DNA of 40,305 nt from Lysobacter sp. (GTDB lineage Bacteria; Pseudomonadota; Gammaproteobacteria; Xanthomonadales; Xanthomonadaceae). The stretch covers positions 1 through 40,305 of the forward strand of contig JASLDW010000007.1 in NCBI GenBank assembly GCA_030151365.1, in the 5' to 3' direction. A model generated the notes under the pieces. That model was not told the DNA's origin and searched no databases. It worked only from the letters and a program-made list of their open reading frames with translations. The position numbers were made by a program, and so were the translations under genes. Of this stretch, positions 1 through 7,848 are shown in pieces (position 1 is the stretch's first letter; each line of letters begins with the position of its first letter).

Positions 1-505
1 GGGAGATTGGCCGGCAAGCGATGATGCGAGTCTTGCGGCGAATCTGCCGCAGTGGCTCGGGCCTTATCTCAGCGGGCTCACGCGGCGCACGCAGATTGCC
101 CGACTGCCGCTCGCTGAGGCATTGCTCGCGCGTCTGTCACCTGCGCAACGACGCGCGCTCGAGAGCCTCGCGCCGCGCGAGCTGCGGGTCCCCAGCGGGT
201 CGGTGCTGCGCATCGAGTATCTGGGCGACAACGCTCCGAGCCTTGCGGTCCGCCTGCAGGAGGTGTTCGGACTGGCCGAGACCCCGTGCATTGGTGGCGG
301 TGCGAGTCCACTCACGCTGCAGCTGCTCTCGCCCGCGCAGCGACCGGTGCAGATCACGCGGGACCTGGGCGGGTTCTGGCGTGGCAGCTACGCGGAGGTC
401 CGTAAGGATCTGCGCGGCCGCTACCCGAAGCACTACTGGCCCGAAGACCCCTTGCTGGCAGCGCCGACGCGTGCGGTGAGCCGCCGGCCAGGACGCGGGC
501 CATAG
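1..505 (+). CDS. hrpB: ATP-dependent helicase HrpB, C-terminal fragment
   Basis: This is the 3' end of a gene that begins before the window; the open frame runs from base 2 to the TAG at 503-505. HrpB is a DExH-box helicase-like protein of uncertain cellular role. The visible part carries the family's C-terminal signature: an early W-L-x-P-Y-L segment, then VRLQEVFGL, LLSPAQRP, the run VQITRDLGGFWRGSY, and the terminal RYPKHYWPEDP motif followed by a short basic tail. The helicase core (Walker A, DExH) lies outside the window. The stop codon directly precedes the probable -10 box of the tRNA gene. Recognition is by memory of the E. coli HrpB C-terminus and is secure. Confidence 0.93.
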   Translation, partial: GDWPASDDASLAANLPQWLGPYLSGLTRRTQIARLPLAEALLARLSPAQRRALESLAPRELRVPSGSVLRIEYLGDNAPSLAVRLQEVFGLAETPCIGGGASPLTLQLLSPAQRPVQITRDLGGFWRGSYAEVRKDLRGRYPKHYWPEDPLLAAPTRAVSRRPGRGP

Positions 506-511
506 TACAAT
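506..511 (+). promoter_or_regulatory. Possible -10 box of the tRNA-Ile gene
   Basis: TACAAT lies 12 bases before the first base of the tRNA and just after the hrpB stop codon. No convincing -35 hexamer is visible upstream, where the DNA is hrpB coding sequence. The call rests on the match to the sigma-70 -10 consensus and on position only. Confidence 0.4.
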
Positions 512-559
512 TCGTTTTGCGACGGGCCTGTAGCACAGCGGTTAGTGCAGGGGACTCAT

Positions 560-792
560 CGAAACGGTGCCTGCGCGCGGTAACGCGCGCAGTGGACGGG
601 ATGAATTCAGGGAAGCCTTCGGTGCAGACCATGGTGACCCTGAGCCAAGCCGGCGGTACACCGCCGGAAGGTGCAGAGACTACCTGAGGGCTGCAGTGCC
701 CTTGATGACAGGCTCGAGCGTCCCGCACCCCAACTGCCCAGGCAGCGGGTGAAGAGATAGTCCGCCCTGGTGGGAAATCACCGGAATAGGCG
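560..792 (+). ncRNA. Group I self-splicing intron in the tRNA anticodon loop
   Basis: The 233-nt intron sits directly after the anticodon. P1 is formed by exon CAT (557-559), with its last U against G567, the internal guide GTG at 567-569, and an inner CG/CG pair around AAA. P2 is 571-579 with 584-592, capped by a GTAA (GNRA) loop. The conserved core elements are in order: P near 604-617, Q near 638-651, R near 673-684 and S near 751-763. P4 is 607-612 with 638-643, P6a 652-656 with 661-665, and P7 678-682 with 758-762. A P9-like hairpin lies at 767-784. The last intron base is G792, as expected. There is no ORF inside. A group I intron at this place in tRNA-Ile(CAU) is known from Azoarcus; the match in site and architecture is strong. 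Confidence 0.95.
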
Positions 793-817
793 AATCCTTT
801 GGTTCCAGGTTCGAGTC

Positions 818-827
818 CTGGTGGGCC
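818..827 (+). repeat. Left candidate attachment core (in the tRNA T arm and acceptor)
   Basis: CTGGTGGGCC in the tRNA 3' exon recurs at 9499-9508. P4-type integrases often use tRNA 3' ends. The identity is only 10 bp, so the exact crossover is uncertain. Confidence 0.5.
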
Positions 828-946
828 CACCACATACCGATCCGAGACAATCCGCATACGTCGGAATCGTTCAGGAAAATCCTGAAAATTCCGAGAAACC
901 TTAGCAGCTAGGAATCTGCGGACATCAGTTGCCATCCGAGGCAATA

Positions 947-978
947 GTGAGTAAGTTGACGAGTAACGGGCAGCTGTC
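947..978 (+). repeat. Left arm-type block of the island
   Basis: The block reads GTGAGTAAG (947-955), CGAGTAA (960-966) and GCAGCTGTC (970-978). The same three words recur in the same order and direction at 9417-9445. Inverted copies of the core word, GTACTCAC (987-994) and GATACTCAC (1001-1009), lie between this block and the integrase start. Such short repeats near an integrase gene fit arm-type binding sites. The last one abuts the integrase ATG, so the integrase could repress its own gene. The rest of 833-1010 holds no gene. Confidence 0.65.
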
Positions 979-1010
979 TGCACCCCGTACTCACAAAAGC
1001 GATACTCACA

Positions 1011-2237
1011 ATGCTGACAGACACCAAACTGCGCAGCCTCAAGCCGAAAGCCAAGGTCTACCGCGTCGCAGATAGCAATGGTCTTTGCATCGAGGTGCGT
1101 ACCCGCGGCACCAAGTTCTGGCGTTACCGATACCGCTACGCCGGCAAACCGACCATGGCGACACTCGGCGAATATCCGGCAATGAGCCTGGCCGATGCTC
1201 GCATCGAGCGAGAGAAAGCGCGCGCGCTGCTCAAGGCGGGAGCAAATCCGGTCTATGTAGCGAAAAGCGAACGAGTTGCATTAGCCGATCGCACCGAATC
1301 CACATTAGGCGTCATCGCCGGCGAATGGTTGAACAAGCGGGCCAAGGAAGGGCTGGGCGCCGGATCCGTGCTGCGTGAGCGCCGGCTGGTTGAAAGGGAC
1401 ATGGCGAGCATCAAGAACATCCCCATCGCAGACGTCACCGCACCCCTGCTTCTGGCCAGCCTGCGGAAGATCGAAGCGCGTGGAGCGATCGAGACAGCAC
1501 ACCGAGCTCGCTCGCTGGCCGGCCGAGTATTCCGCTATGCCATTGCAACTGGCCGAGCCAAGGGCAATCCAGCCGCGGATCTGGTCGGAGCATTGGAACG
1601 ACCGCAGACGACGCACTTCGCGAGTGTTACTGACCCCGACAAGGTGGGCGAGCTGTTGCGCGCGCTGCATGGTTATCGGGGAACGCCGGCCGTGGCAGCA
1701 GCAATCAAGCTGGCGCCCCTGGTGTTCGTACGACCTGGTGAGCTACGGCGTGCTCGCTGGACCGATATTGACCTTGAGGTAATGGAGTGGCGCTTTATCG
1801 CAACAAAGACAGGCACGCCGCATATCGTGCCTCTCGCGTCCCAGGCGGTCGACATCCTCAAGGAGCTGCAGCCGATCACTGGGCGAAGCGAGTATGTCTT
1901 CCCCAGCGCGCGCGGCCCTAAGCGCCCGATGAGTGAGAACGCGGTAACGGTTGCTTTGCGATCACTGGGGTTCGATGGCTCGACTATGACCGGCCATGGC
2001 TTTCGCGCAATGGCTCGAACCATTCTGGATGAGGTGCTGGGTTTCAGGCCAGACTTCATTGAGCATCAACTGGCGCATGCCGTGCGCGATCCGAATGGCC
2101 GGGCATACAACCGCACGGCGCACCTAACTGAGCGCCGGAAGATGATGCAGGCATGGGCTGATTACCTGGATACCCTGCGCGAGGGTGATGCCAAGGTGGT
2201 GCCGATTACCAGTAAGAAATCCGGCACAGGCCGATAA
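1011..2237 (+). CDS. int: P4-type tyrosine integrase
   Basis: A 408-residue site-specific recombinase. The N-terminal part (about 1-90) is the arm-DNA-binding domain of P4-like integrases, with the family pattern LTDTKLRSLKP and GNGL-like and TLGEYP motifs. A core-binding SAM-like domain follows (about 100-200), then the catalytic domain with Arg241 (RPGELR), His329-x-x-Arg332, His352/His356 in EHQLAHAV, and nucleophile Tyr366 in GRAYNRT. All catalytic residues are present, so the enzyme looks intact. It probably integrates and excises the island at tRNA-Ile. The ATG at 1011 directly follows an arm-like site and has no clear Shine-Dalgarno sequence, which suggests weak or autoregulated expression. 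Confidence 0.96.
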   Translation: MLTDTKLRSLKPKAKVYRVADSNGLCIEVRTRGTKFWRYRYRYAGKPTMATLGEYPAMSLADARIEREKARALLKAGANPVYVAKSERVALADRTESTLGVIAGEWLNKRAKEGLGAGSVLRERRLVERDMASIKNIPIADVTAPLLLASLRKIEARGAIETAHRARSLAGRVFRYAIATGRAKGNPAADLVGALERPQTTHFASVTDPDKVGELLRALHGYRGTPAVAAAIKLAPLVFVRPGELRRARWTDIDLEVMEWRFIATKTGTPHIVPLASQAVDILKELQPITGRSEYVFPSARGPKRPMSENAVTVALRSLGFDGSTMTGHGFRAMARTILDEVLGFRPDFIEHQLAHAVRDPNGRAYNRTAHLTERRKMMQAWADYLDTLREGDAKVVPITSKKSGTGR

Positions 2238-2303
2238 GCGGCGCGGCGGGGTGTTGCAGCACCCAACCGAGCCTTCCACATGACGACTGAAAGGAGTCGA
2301 GAC

Positions 2304-2594
2304 ATGGCAGACGTGATTGTACTAAGGGGAAATAGTTCAGCAGAAGAGCTCCGCGGCAAACTCGTTGAAAGTCTTGGTTTGACGAGGGAGGGTCTCGATG
2401 TGCTGGGTCAGATGGAAGCTCTTTTCGGAGCAATTATCGGCAAGATTGAGGGTGATTCGAGTGCCGTCCGTATGGTAGGTAGTCGCGACATCCTGGCGCT
2501 TGCCAAGGCTGGAAAGTACGTGGCCATGGACATAGCGAATGGTCTGGGCTGCGAGTACGAACGGATCAGTGATGATTTGGGCATCCCGACTTGA
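2304..2594 (+). CDS. Small hypothetical protein, first gene of an unknown pair
   Basis: A 96-residue protein that I do not recognise. The start at 2304 is chosen because AAGGAG sits 7-8 bases before the ATG; an in-frame ATG at 2280 lacks such a site. The sequence begins MADVIVLRGN, is mildly acidic and probably helical, has no membrane segment or signal peptide, and ends with an EYERISDDLGIPT tail. Its TGA (2592-2594) overlaps the TTG start of the next gene, so the two are very likely translated together. It lies between int and alpA, where satellites often carry accessory genes. Confidence 0.7.
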   Translation: MADVIVLRGNSSAEELRGKLVESLGLTREGLDVLGQMEALFGAIIGKIEGDSSAVRMVGSRDILALAKAGKYVAMDIANGLGCEYERISDDLGIPT

Positions 2595-3448
2595 ATGGTG
2601 GCGAGAAAACGGAGCGCAGAGGCGGGCGCCGGCAGAGGCGCGTCTTCAAGAAAGATCGGCTGGGCCCCATCGATCGCGAAGCCATATCTCGCCTGCTAAA
2701 GACGCTCGCTTCAAATGTTGCTGACGACCGTCTGGCGATAGCGCTCAATATTGTAGTCAGGGGTATCGAAATCATCCGAGAGCATGCGCCCTCCGAAACT
2801 AAGCTGTTGTCTGGCTGCGTGCAGAAAAATAGGCGCGCGCTGGAAAAGCTCAAGAAGGGCAAGGCGGAAATTGGAATTGCCTTCAACGGTTTCATGAAAT
2901 TTCGCGGAAGGTTATATGGCACAAGCAGCTCTGGGCTCTATAGGTTCAAAGATGAACCAGTCGAATGGCTTGAAGTGAGTGGGCTCGATAATGCGATTTT
3001 GGCGCCGATGCGAACATGGAGTGCGCTGCACCAACGCATGGCTGGTTTCCAGAATATCAACCCCAATGTCCTCTATAACCCGTCTACATCCAGCGAAGTG
3101 GGCATTGACGCGCGCACTCTCGGCGATGAACTGGTGGACAGCTTCATTAACCCGCCGGCGTGGGATGTGTATTTGGCCAGTTACGTTTACTTTGCGATCA
3201 CACGTGGGTTGGGCATCAATGCGGCCACGTCTTGGTACGAAGTTAAGCCCAAGCAGATGAGGAGCGGTTGGGGCTTTGGACGGCTTTTTACCTTAGCTGC
3301 GGATCAATCTGGTGTGCCGCTTCCATCCAGTCGACCCGGCATGGAAGAACTGCTTAAGCGCGGTAAAGACGCCGCTCTAAAGATAGCGATTTCATATCCG
3401 GATGGGCGGAAGTTCACTGCCCTCGAAATTGAATTTCCAGGGATCTAG
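2591..3448 (+). CDS. Hypothetical 285-residue protein, second gene of an unknown pair
   Basis: I do not recognise this protein. The frame opens with a TTG (2591) overlapping the previous stop, with no separate ribosome site, so translation is probably coupled. The N-terminus is very basic (ERRGGRRQRRVFKKDR), which would suit nucleic-acid contact. Residues about 25-95 look helical and contain LNIVVRGIEII. The C-terminal half is of mixed type with aromatic stretches (SYVYFAITRG, GWGFGRLF). There is no membrane segment. Base composition is lower in GC than the chromosome outside the island. A cargo or defence function is possible but is not shown by the sequence. A later start cannot be excluded, since no ATG occurs early in the frame. 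Confidence 0.65.
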   Translation: MNGGEKTERRGGRRQRRVFKKDRLGPIDREAISRLLKTLASNVADDRLAIALNIVVRGIEIIREHAPSETKLLSGCVQKNRRALEKLKKGKAEIGIAFNGFMKFRGRLYGTSSSGLYRFKDEPVEWLEVSGLDNAILAPMRTWSALHQRMAGFQNINPNVLYNPSTSSEVGIDARTLGDELVDSFINPPAWDVYLASYVYFAITRGLGINAATSWYEVKPKQMRSGWGFGRLFTLAADQSGVPLPSSRPGMEELLKRGKDAALKIAISYPDGRKFTALEIEFPGI

Positions 3449-3555
3449 GTCACTGCATTTAGTTTTTTGTTTTTGAAGCTGCATATGAATCTTGAAAGCG
3501 GCGCCAGATGATTGGCTCCAACGCCCCCCACTGCGGGCGTACAGGAGCAAACAAG
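3449..3555 (+). other. Intergenic gap before alpA, T-rich
   Basis: The gap holds a T-rich run at about 3460-3476 without a clear hairpin before it, and AGGAG at 3543-3547, which serves the next gene. No other signal is seen. Confidence 0.4.
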
Positions 3556-3888
3556 ATGCGCGCAGCAGTAAATGAAGTGACCGACGTCGATACCGTGGTG
3601 GCAGCCTCGCAAGATCGTCAGGTCCGCCTATTGGCAAAGCCGGAAGTCCTGGACCGACTTTCGATTAGCAACGACACGCTCTACAGCTTGATCCGAGCTG
3701 GGCGGCTCCCGCGGCCGGTGAAGATCGGCGTCGCGAGCCGCTGGCCGGAGCACGAGATCGATGCCTTCATTGCTGGTCGACTGGCCGAACGTGAGGCAGC
3801 TGACGGCTCGCCGCTGCCGAACACAGGTCTCCATCGCTACCGTCAGCGACAAGCTCGGGCGCGTGTGGCCGTGGCTGGTGGCGCGTAA
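3556..3888 (+). CDS. alpA: AlpA-family transcriptional regulator
   Basis: A 110-residue DNA-binding protein. The ATG at 3556 is preferred to an in-frame ATG at 3508 because AGGAG lies 8 bases before it. Residues about 25-80 form the AlpA winged helix-turn-helix of the MerR-like superfamily: LLAKPEVLDRLSIS, DTLYSLIRAGRLPRPVKIG, then a tryptophan and EHEIDAFIAGR. In P4-like satellites and phage-inducible islands AlpA proteins activate element genes; here it precedes the replication gene. The tail after residue 85 is basic and of no known domain. Its TAA overlaps the next ATG by one base (TAATG), so the two genes are coupled. Confidence 0.9.
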   Translation: MRAAVNEVTDVDTVVAASQDRQVRLLAKPEVLDRLSISNDTLYSLIRAGRLPRPVKIGVASRWPEHEIDAFIAGRLAEREAADGSPLPNTGLHRYRQRQARARVAVAGGA

Positions 3889-4811
3889 TGGATGCCATCA
3901 AACAGTTGGCGGGAGCGCCGCCAGGACCAAACGAAGAACCCCCGGCCGGCCAGGGTCAGGGGTTCGTGAGTTCACAGAGCAAAGCACGCGCGCTGCAGGA
4001 GAACGGTAACACATCAGCAGGCATGCCATGGTTCCGGATGTACGCAGAGGTTGTGGACGACGCGAAGCTGCGGCTACTCGCCTACGAGGATCGTTGGCAC
4101 TACGTGGCTATCTTGGCTATCAAATGCTCCGGCATGCTGGATCAGCAAATTGAGCCGGGCATGATGGTTCGCATGGTTGCGGTCAAGCTCGGGGTTCAAC
4201 CCCGTGAGCTTGAGGCAATCGCTCAACGCCTCTCGGATGCATTGCTGATTGATCGCGAGACGCTTCAACCCCTTGGTTGGAATGAACGGCAGTACCGTTC
4301 GGATACCAGCCGCGATCGGACACGGGCATACCGCGCGCGTCACCAAATTGCGAAACGTCACTGTGACGTCACCGTGACGGCCCAAGATACAGATACAGAT
4401 ACAAAAGAAGAAAAAGCTATAGGCCAACGCGACGCGTTTGCCGAGTTCTGGTCGATGTACCCGAAACGGGTGAAGCGAAAGCCCTGCCGGGTGAAGTGGA
4501 AGGCCAAGGGGCTGGATGCGCGCGCTGTGGAAATCATCGCCGACGTCAGGAACCGGATCGCTAACGACGGTCGATGGCTGGATGGCTTTGTCCCTGATCC
4601 GTTGACCTACATCACCCAAGAGCGCTGGGATGACGAGTTACAGCCCCGCCGCAATGGAAGCAAACACGCGGCCATGCCTGCAGAGTCACGTCGAACGAGC
4701 GGGCCCGACGAGACGCGCGCGCTGCTTGATTCAGTCAAGCCGAAGCAGGTCGCGTCTCCGGAGGCCGTGCGAGAAGCGCTCCGAAAGATGCGAAGTGAGG
4801 TGCGCACATGA
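3888..4811 (+). CDS. Phage-type replication protein (O-like)
   Basis: A 307-residue protein whose layout fits phage replication initiators or helicase loaders. Residues about 45-150 form a winged-helix-like region (WFRMYAEVVDDAKLRLL, then LGVQPRELEAIAQRL). A linker with an acidic TDTDTKEEK run follows. Residues about 178-250 carry the motif of O/DnaT-like proteins: FAEFWSMYPKRVKRKPC, then DGRWLDGFVPDPLTYI and the final RWDDE. It probably binds the element's origin or recruits host helicase. The first 40 residues, rich in Pro, Gly and Gln, are atypical; an internal start at the Met in AGMPWFRMY is possible. It overlaps the next gene by an ATGA. Confidence 0.8.
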   Translation: MDAIKQLAGAPPGPNEEPPAGQGQGFVSSQSKARALQENGNTSAGMPWFRMYAEVVDDAKLRLLAYEDRWHYVAILAIKCSGMLDQQIEPGMMVRMVAVKLGVQPRELEAIAQRLSDALLIDRETLQPLGWNERQYRSDTSRDRTRAYRARHQIAKRHCDVTVTAQDTDTDTKEEKAIGQRDAFAEFWSMYPKRVKRKPCRVKWKAKGLDARAVEIIADVRNRIANDGRWLDGFVPDPLTYITQERWDDELQPRRNGSKHAAMPAESRRTSGPDETRALLDSVKPKQVASPEAVREALRKMRSEVRT

Positions 4812-5557
4812 ACGACCTTGTGCTCGCCAACACCAAGATCCGGCAGGACGTATCCGGTCGATTCAGTCTGAATGACCTGCATCGTGCCTCCGGTGGCGCT
4901 AATAAGCACCGACCGGGACATTTCACGCGCACGGACAATTTCAAGGCATTGGTCGAAGAGTTGGAAACTGCCCACATCTGTGCAGTTTCCGCAGAGGGAG
5001 GCCGTGCCGGTGGCACCTACGTGGCGAAGGAGTTGGTCTATGCCTATGCCATGTGGATCAGCCCGCGCTTTCACCTGCAGGTGATTCGTGCTTATGACGT
5101 CCTGGTCAACCAGAACGTCGATCCGATGGCGGTGTTGAAGGATCCGGAAAACCTGCGCGCGCTGCTTCTGGACTATGGCGAAAAGGTGCTGGGACTGAAA
5201 CACCAGGTTCTGGAGCAAGCGCCGAAGGTCGAGGCCTACGACCGGCTGAGTGATGCAAAGGGTGCCTTCGGTATCCGTGAATCGGCAAAGGTCATCGGTA
5301 TGCCGGAGAAGCTTTTTGTTGCCTGGCTTCGTAAACACGGTTGGTTGTTTCGCGGGACTGACGGAAGGCTGCAGGCATATCACAACCGGCTTCGCGATCG
5401 CTTCATGGTCCATGTGATCAAAGCCATCCCGATCGAAAGCGGGCACGAAAAGGTGGTGATGACTGTTCGTATCACACCCCGTGGCCTGGCCAAGCTGGCA
5501 GCAATCATTCCCGTAAGCGAAGGGAAAGCAGCGCTTACCCAAGCGCTCGTTCACTAA
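4808..5557 (+). CDS. KilA-N / ANT-domain phage antirepressor
   Basis: A 249-residue two-domain protein. Residues 1-100 are a KilA-N DNA-binding domain: IRQDVSGRFSLNDLHRASGG, then GGTYVAKELVYAYAMWISP and FHLQVIRAYD. Residues about 125-235 are the phage antirepressor (KilAC/ANT) domain: PKVEAYDRLSDAKGAFGIRE, VIGMPEKLFVAWLRKHGWLFR, and a final VRITPRGLAKLA. Such proteins relieve repression of phage genes or regulate early genes. The ATG shares an ATGA overlap with the replication gene, placing both with alpA in one transcription unit. Both domains are complete. Confidence 0.92.
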   Translation: MNDLVLANTKIRQDVSGRFSLNDLHRASGGANKHRPGHFTRTDNFKALVEELETAHICAVSAEGGRAGGTYVAKELVYAYAMWISPRFHLQVIRAYDVLVNQNVDPMAVLKDPENLRALLLDYGEKVLGLKHQVLEQAPKVEAYDRLSDAKGAFGIRESAKVIGMPEKLFVAWLRKHGWLFRGTDGRLQAYHNRLRDRFMVHVIKAIPIESGHEKVVMTVRITPRGLAKLAAIIPVSEGKAALTQALVH

Positions 5558-5594
5558 CTGGCACCAACAACCTTAACCAGCAGGAGAGGCAGCA

Positions 5595-7010
5595 ATGGCC
5601 GTGACGAACGACGAGATCCAAAGCCGGAACAGGCAGCTACAGAATGACCTCACTGGCGCCCAAGCGCAGCGAGCGAACCTGACCGCTCTGCGTACTGCGT
5701 CCAAGCCCATTGGCTATTCGAGCGCTGGTGGGTACGGGTCAGCGGCCCCGACGTACCGAACCCCGATTGATAGGATCAATTACGAGACTGCAGCAATCGG
5801 GATGGCGCAGAACGACGCCACAATGCAGGGCATCACCAAGCGTGCCGGTGTCTTGACGAACGACGCGAACAATTTCACGGCCCAGCAGGTCGCGGCGCGG
5901 TACGGGGTACGGCCTCAGCTTGCCCCTTCAGGTGGTGATCCCAGGTTTGCAGACGTGCAGCATGGCGTGGTTTCGAGCTATGACCAGCCGAAGATTGCCG
6001 CTTCGTCGCCAGCTGCCACGCCACCCCTGCGCGTGATTCCCACTGGCGTGAACCGCACGATCAACCTGGGCGCCAGCGGCGTCTACGGAGGCGGGGGCGC
6101 CGTTCGATCCACTCTGGCATCCAGCATCGACAAGAACGGCGTACCGACTTACGACAACAACAGCATCCAGCGGATGCTGGATCGTGATGGACAGGCGGCT
6201 GTAACCGGTGATGCAGCGCCGGCGGCGGCTACGGTTCCCGCGTTTGCAACATCCGCACCCTCGTCGCAGGCAGTTGGTGCGGTATTGAAAAGCCCGGAAG
6301 AACTCGATAGGCCGCGCCGCGTGATTTCCGATCTCGACTCCGCGATCTTTCGCCAATCGCTTAACCCCAATTCCCGTAGCAAGAGGGAAATGTTGTCGCA
6401 ATTGATCGCGACAAAGCAGGGGTACATCACCGACCAGAGCGCGCTTCAGGCCGGTTCCGAGCAAGCGGCTCGAGCACAGCAGGGAGAAACCCAGCGAGCG
6501 CTCATTTCCCAGGCAGGCGAGGATCGTCGCAGCACGGGCCAGATCAACGCCCAGCTGCAGTTGGAGGGAATTCGTCAGGCTGGCGAGAACTCTCGTCATG
6601 CATCCACACTTCGCCGGCCGCTGACGATCGGGGATATGGTTGGAACCATCGGAGATGATGGTGTGTTCAGGGCGGTTAGGGACCAGAACGGCAAGGAGGT
6701 AGCGCTACCGCAGAAGGCTATCGCAAGTGGTGGTCTAGATCCGAATGACACCTTGAAATCGATCGACGGCGAATACAGGACGCTGCTCGAGAGCTACCCG
6801 TCGGCGAGCGCGGCCCGCCAAGCAGAGATGCAGCAGCGGATGGGGTTCCTGCAATCCCAACGCGATCAAATTCGAGGGTTGAGCCCGGTAAAGCCGACGC
6901 AGGCGGAGGTAATCGCTCGAGGAAAGGATTTGATCGCTCGAGGCCAGATGACTCGGGAAGAGGCCAAGAAGCGTCTTGAGGCCGCCGGATATTCTGCCGA
7001 TGGGCTATAG
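5595..7010 (+). CDS. Phage virion/ejection-like protein of unknown function
   Basis: A 471-residue protein with a good ribosome site (AGGAG, ATG at 5595). I do not recognise a named family with confidence. The N-terminus is helical (DEIQSRNRQLQNDLTGAQAQ). Residues 40-230 are low-complexity, rich in Gly, Ala, Ser and Pro. Residues about 240-340 are Gln/Ala-rich and probably coiled-coil. The C-terminus holds a short helical motif, VIARGKDLIARGQMTREEAK, typical of phage proteins that end in a processing or scaffold-like helix. Composition and layout resemble internal virion or DNA-injection proteins of podoviruses. It is the only virion-like gene here. It starts 37 bases after the antirepressor and may be co-transcribed. 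Confidence 0.6.
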   Translation: MAVTNDEIQSRNRQLQNDLTGAQAQRANLTALRTASKPIGYSSAGGYGSAAPTYRTPIDRINYETAAIGMAQNDATMQGITKRAGVLTNDANNFTAQQVAARYGVRPQLAPSGGDPRFADVQHGVVSSYDQPKIAASSPAATPPLRVIPTGVNRTINLGASGVYGGGGAVRSTLASSIDKNGVPTYDNNSIQRMLDRDGQAAVTGDAAPAAATVPAFATSAPSSQAVGAVLKSPEELDRPRRVISDLDSAIFRQSLNPNSRSKREMLSQLIATKQGYITDQSALQAGSEQAARAQQGETQRALISQAGEDRRSTGQINAQLQLEGIRQAGENSRHASTLRRPLTIGDMVGTIGDDGVFRAVRDQNGKEVALPQKAIASGGLDPNDTLKSIDGEYRTLLESYPSASAARQAEMQQRMGFLQSQRDQIRGLSPVKPTQAEVIARGKDLIARGQMTREEAKKRLEAAGYSADGL

Positions 7011-7340
7011 CTGCCCCTGGACCAGAGCCTTGCTGCCGGTGCTAATTGGCGATGCCTGGACTCAACCATGGGTGCGGTGATAGGTGGTCGATAGGTGTTT
7101 CCGAGAAGGCAGCGCGCGCTGGTCCGGATGACCGCCGCGGTCATCGGGTGCCCCGGATCAGCGGACGGTCCGGGCTCCGATCGCCCGGGGATGTCCGCTA
7201 ATCGCGGAGCGAAAAGAAACCCGGCACTTAAGGGGCTCCAATTGTCCAATAGAAATCCGGGTTCAGGTTTCTAGAGTAGTCTGATCGCAAATGCGGATCA
7301 AACGCAGCGTTGCCATGTGATCCCATCAGACGGGCTCCAG
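7011..7340 (+). other. Non-coding stretch with hairpins
   Basis: No gene is visible. The clearest structure is an inverted repeat with 8-bp arms (7127-7134 and 7138-7145, around CCG), followed by more GC-rich self-complementary DNA up to about 7200. It could end transcription of the preceding gene, though no T-run follows. Confidence 0.4.
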
Positions 7341-7547
7341 ATGCATAACGAAACCAAATCTGATGTGGACTCGACGACCTTGTCGAGTCCAGAACCTGCA
7401 TCTTCGATGCACCCAAGGGAAGTCCGGATGTTGACGTCATCAGAAGTTGAAGCGTTGCGGCAAGACTTCAAGAAGTCGAGTGCCTGGGTGGATGAACAGT
7501 TTCGGATCGATCCGGAACTGAAACACCTAGGGCCGCCTGGTGGCTAG
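7341..7547 (+). CDS. Possible small hypothetical protein
   Basis: A 68-residue open frame starting MHNETKSDVD and ending HLGPPGG. Its C-terminal half (EVEALRQDFKKSSAWVDEQF) reads like a real helical protein. There is no clear ribosome site before 7341; an in-frame ATG at 7317 and an inner Met at MLTSSEVE are alternatives. A perfect 9-bp inverted repeat (7367-7375 with 7382-7390) lies inside the frame. No family is recognised and no membrane segment is seen. It could be a small phage regulator. Confidence 0.45.
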   Translation: MHNETKSDVDSTTLSSPEPASSMHPREVRMLTSSEVEALRQDFKKSSAWVDEQFRIDPELKHLGPPGG

Positions 7548-7671
7548 TTTCCACGATGGAGTAATGAGTCGATGGGATAGGTGGGCAGTGATTGAGTAGG
7601 TTTGCGGTAATCGTGGCGTTCAGGTTCACCGTTGTCTGAGCCCTTCAATCTAAGAGATTCCCACCATTGAT

Positions 7672-7723
7672 TGAGGAGGAATTTCCTTCGTCGAAGGGAT
7701 TTCCCGCGTTGCGGGGCTCCTCA
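7672..7723 (+). ncRNA. Candidate structured RNA: three-way junction
   Basis: A 7-bp closing stem pairs TGAGGAG (7672-7678) with CTCCTCA (7717-7723). It encloses two hairpins: CCTTC/GAAGG (7685-7689 with 7693-7697) and CCCGC/GCGGG (7703-7707 with 7711-7715). The nested arrangement is perfect in base pairing, but it is short and was found by eye; DNA-level function is equally possible. Confidence 0.35.
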
Positions 7724-7848
7724 GATCGCCGGAGCGGAGCGGAGCTTGATCTGGTTGGCTTTTCTGCTCTTAAAGCAGGCGCGCACTCCGGCTGACAGTG
7801 ATCCCCACAAGCGAGTTGGGGGAGCCAAAGCCGAGAGGGTGCGTCAAT

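Larger units (their letters stand above)
524..832 (+). tRNA. ileX: tRNA-Ile(CAU), interrupted by a group I intron
   Basis: The exons are 524-559 and 793-832 and give a 76-nt tRNA with an encoded CCA. The acceptor stem GGGCCTG pairs with TGGGCCC, with two G-U pairs at its base. The D stem is GCAC/GTGC, the anticodon stem GGGGA/TCCTT, and the T arm CCAGG/CCTGG with loop TTCGAGT. Anticodon CAT is at 557-559. G1-C72 excludes initiator tRNA. The C4-G69 and C5-G68 pairs and the overall likeness to tRNA-Ile2 favour the isoleucine tRNA whose C34 is changed to lysidine by TilS, reading AUA codons. Elongator tRNA-Met is the alternative. The gene is also the likely integration site of the element that follows. 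Confidence 0.93.

Noticed and set aside
524..832. Reading the tRNA as initiator or elongator tRNA-Met
   Set aside because: G1-C72 excludes initiator tRNA; C4-G69, C5-G68 and the overall sequence fit tRNA-Ile2 better, though modification by TilS cannot be seen in DNA.
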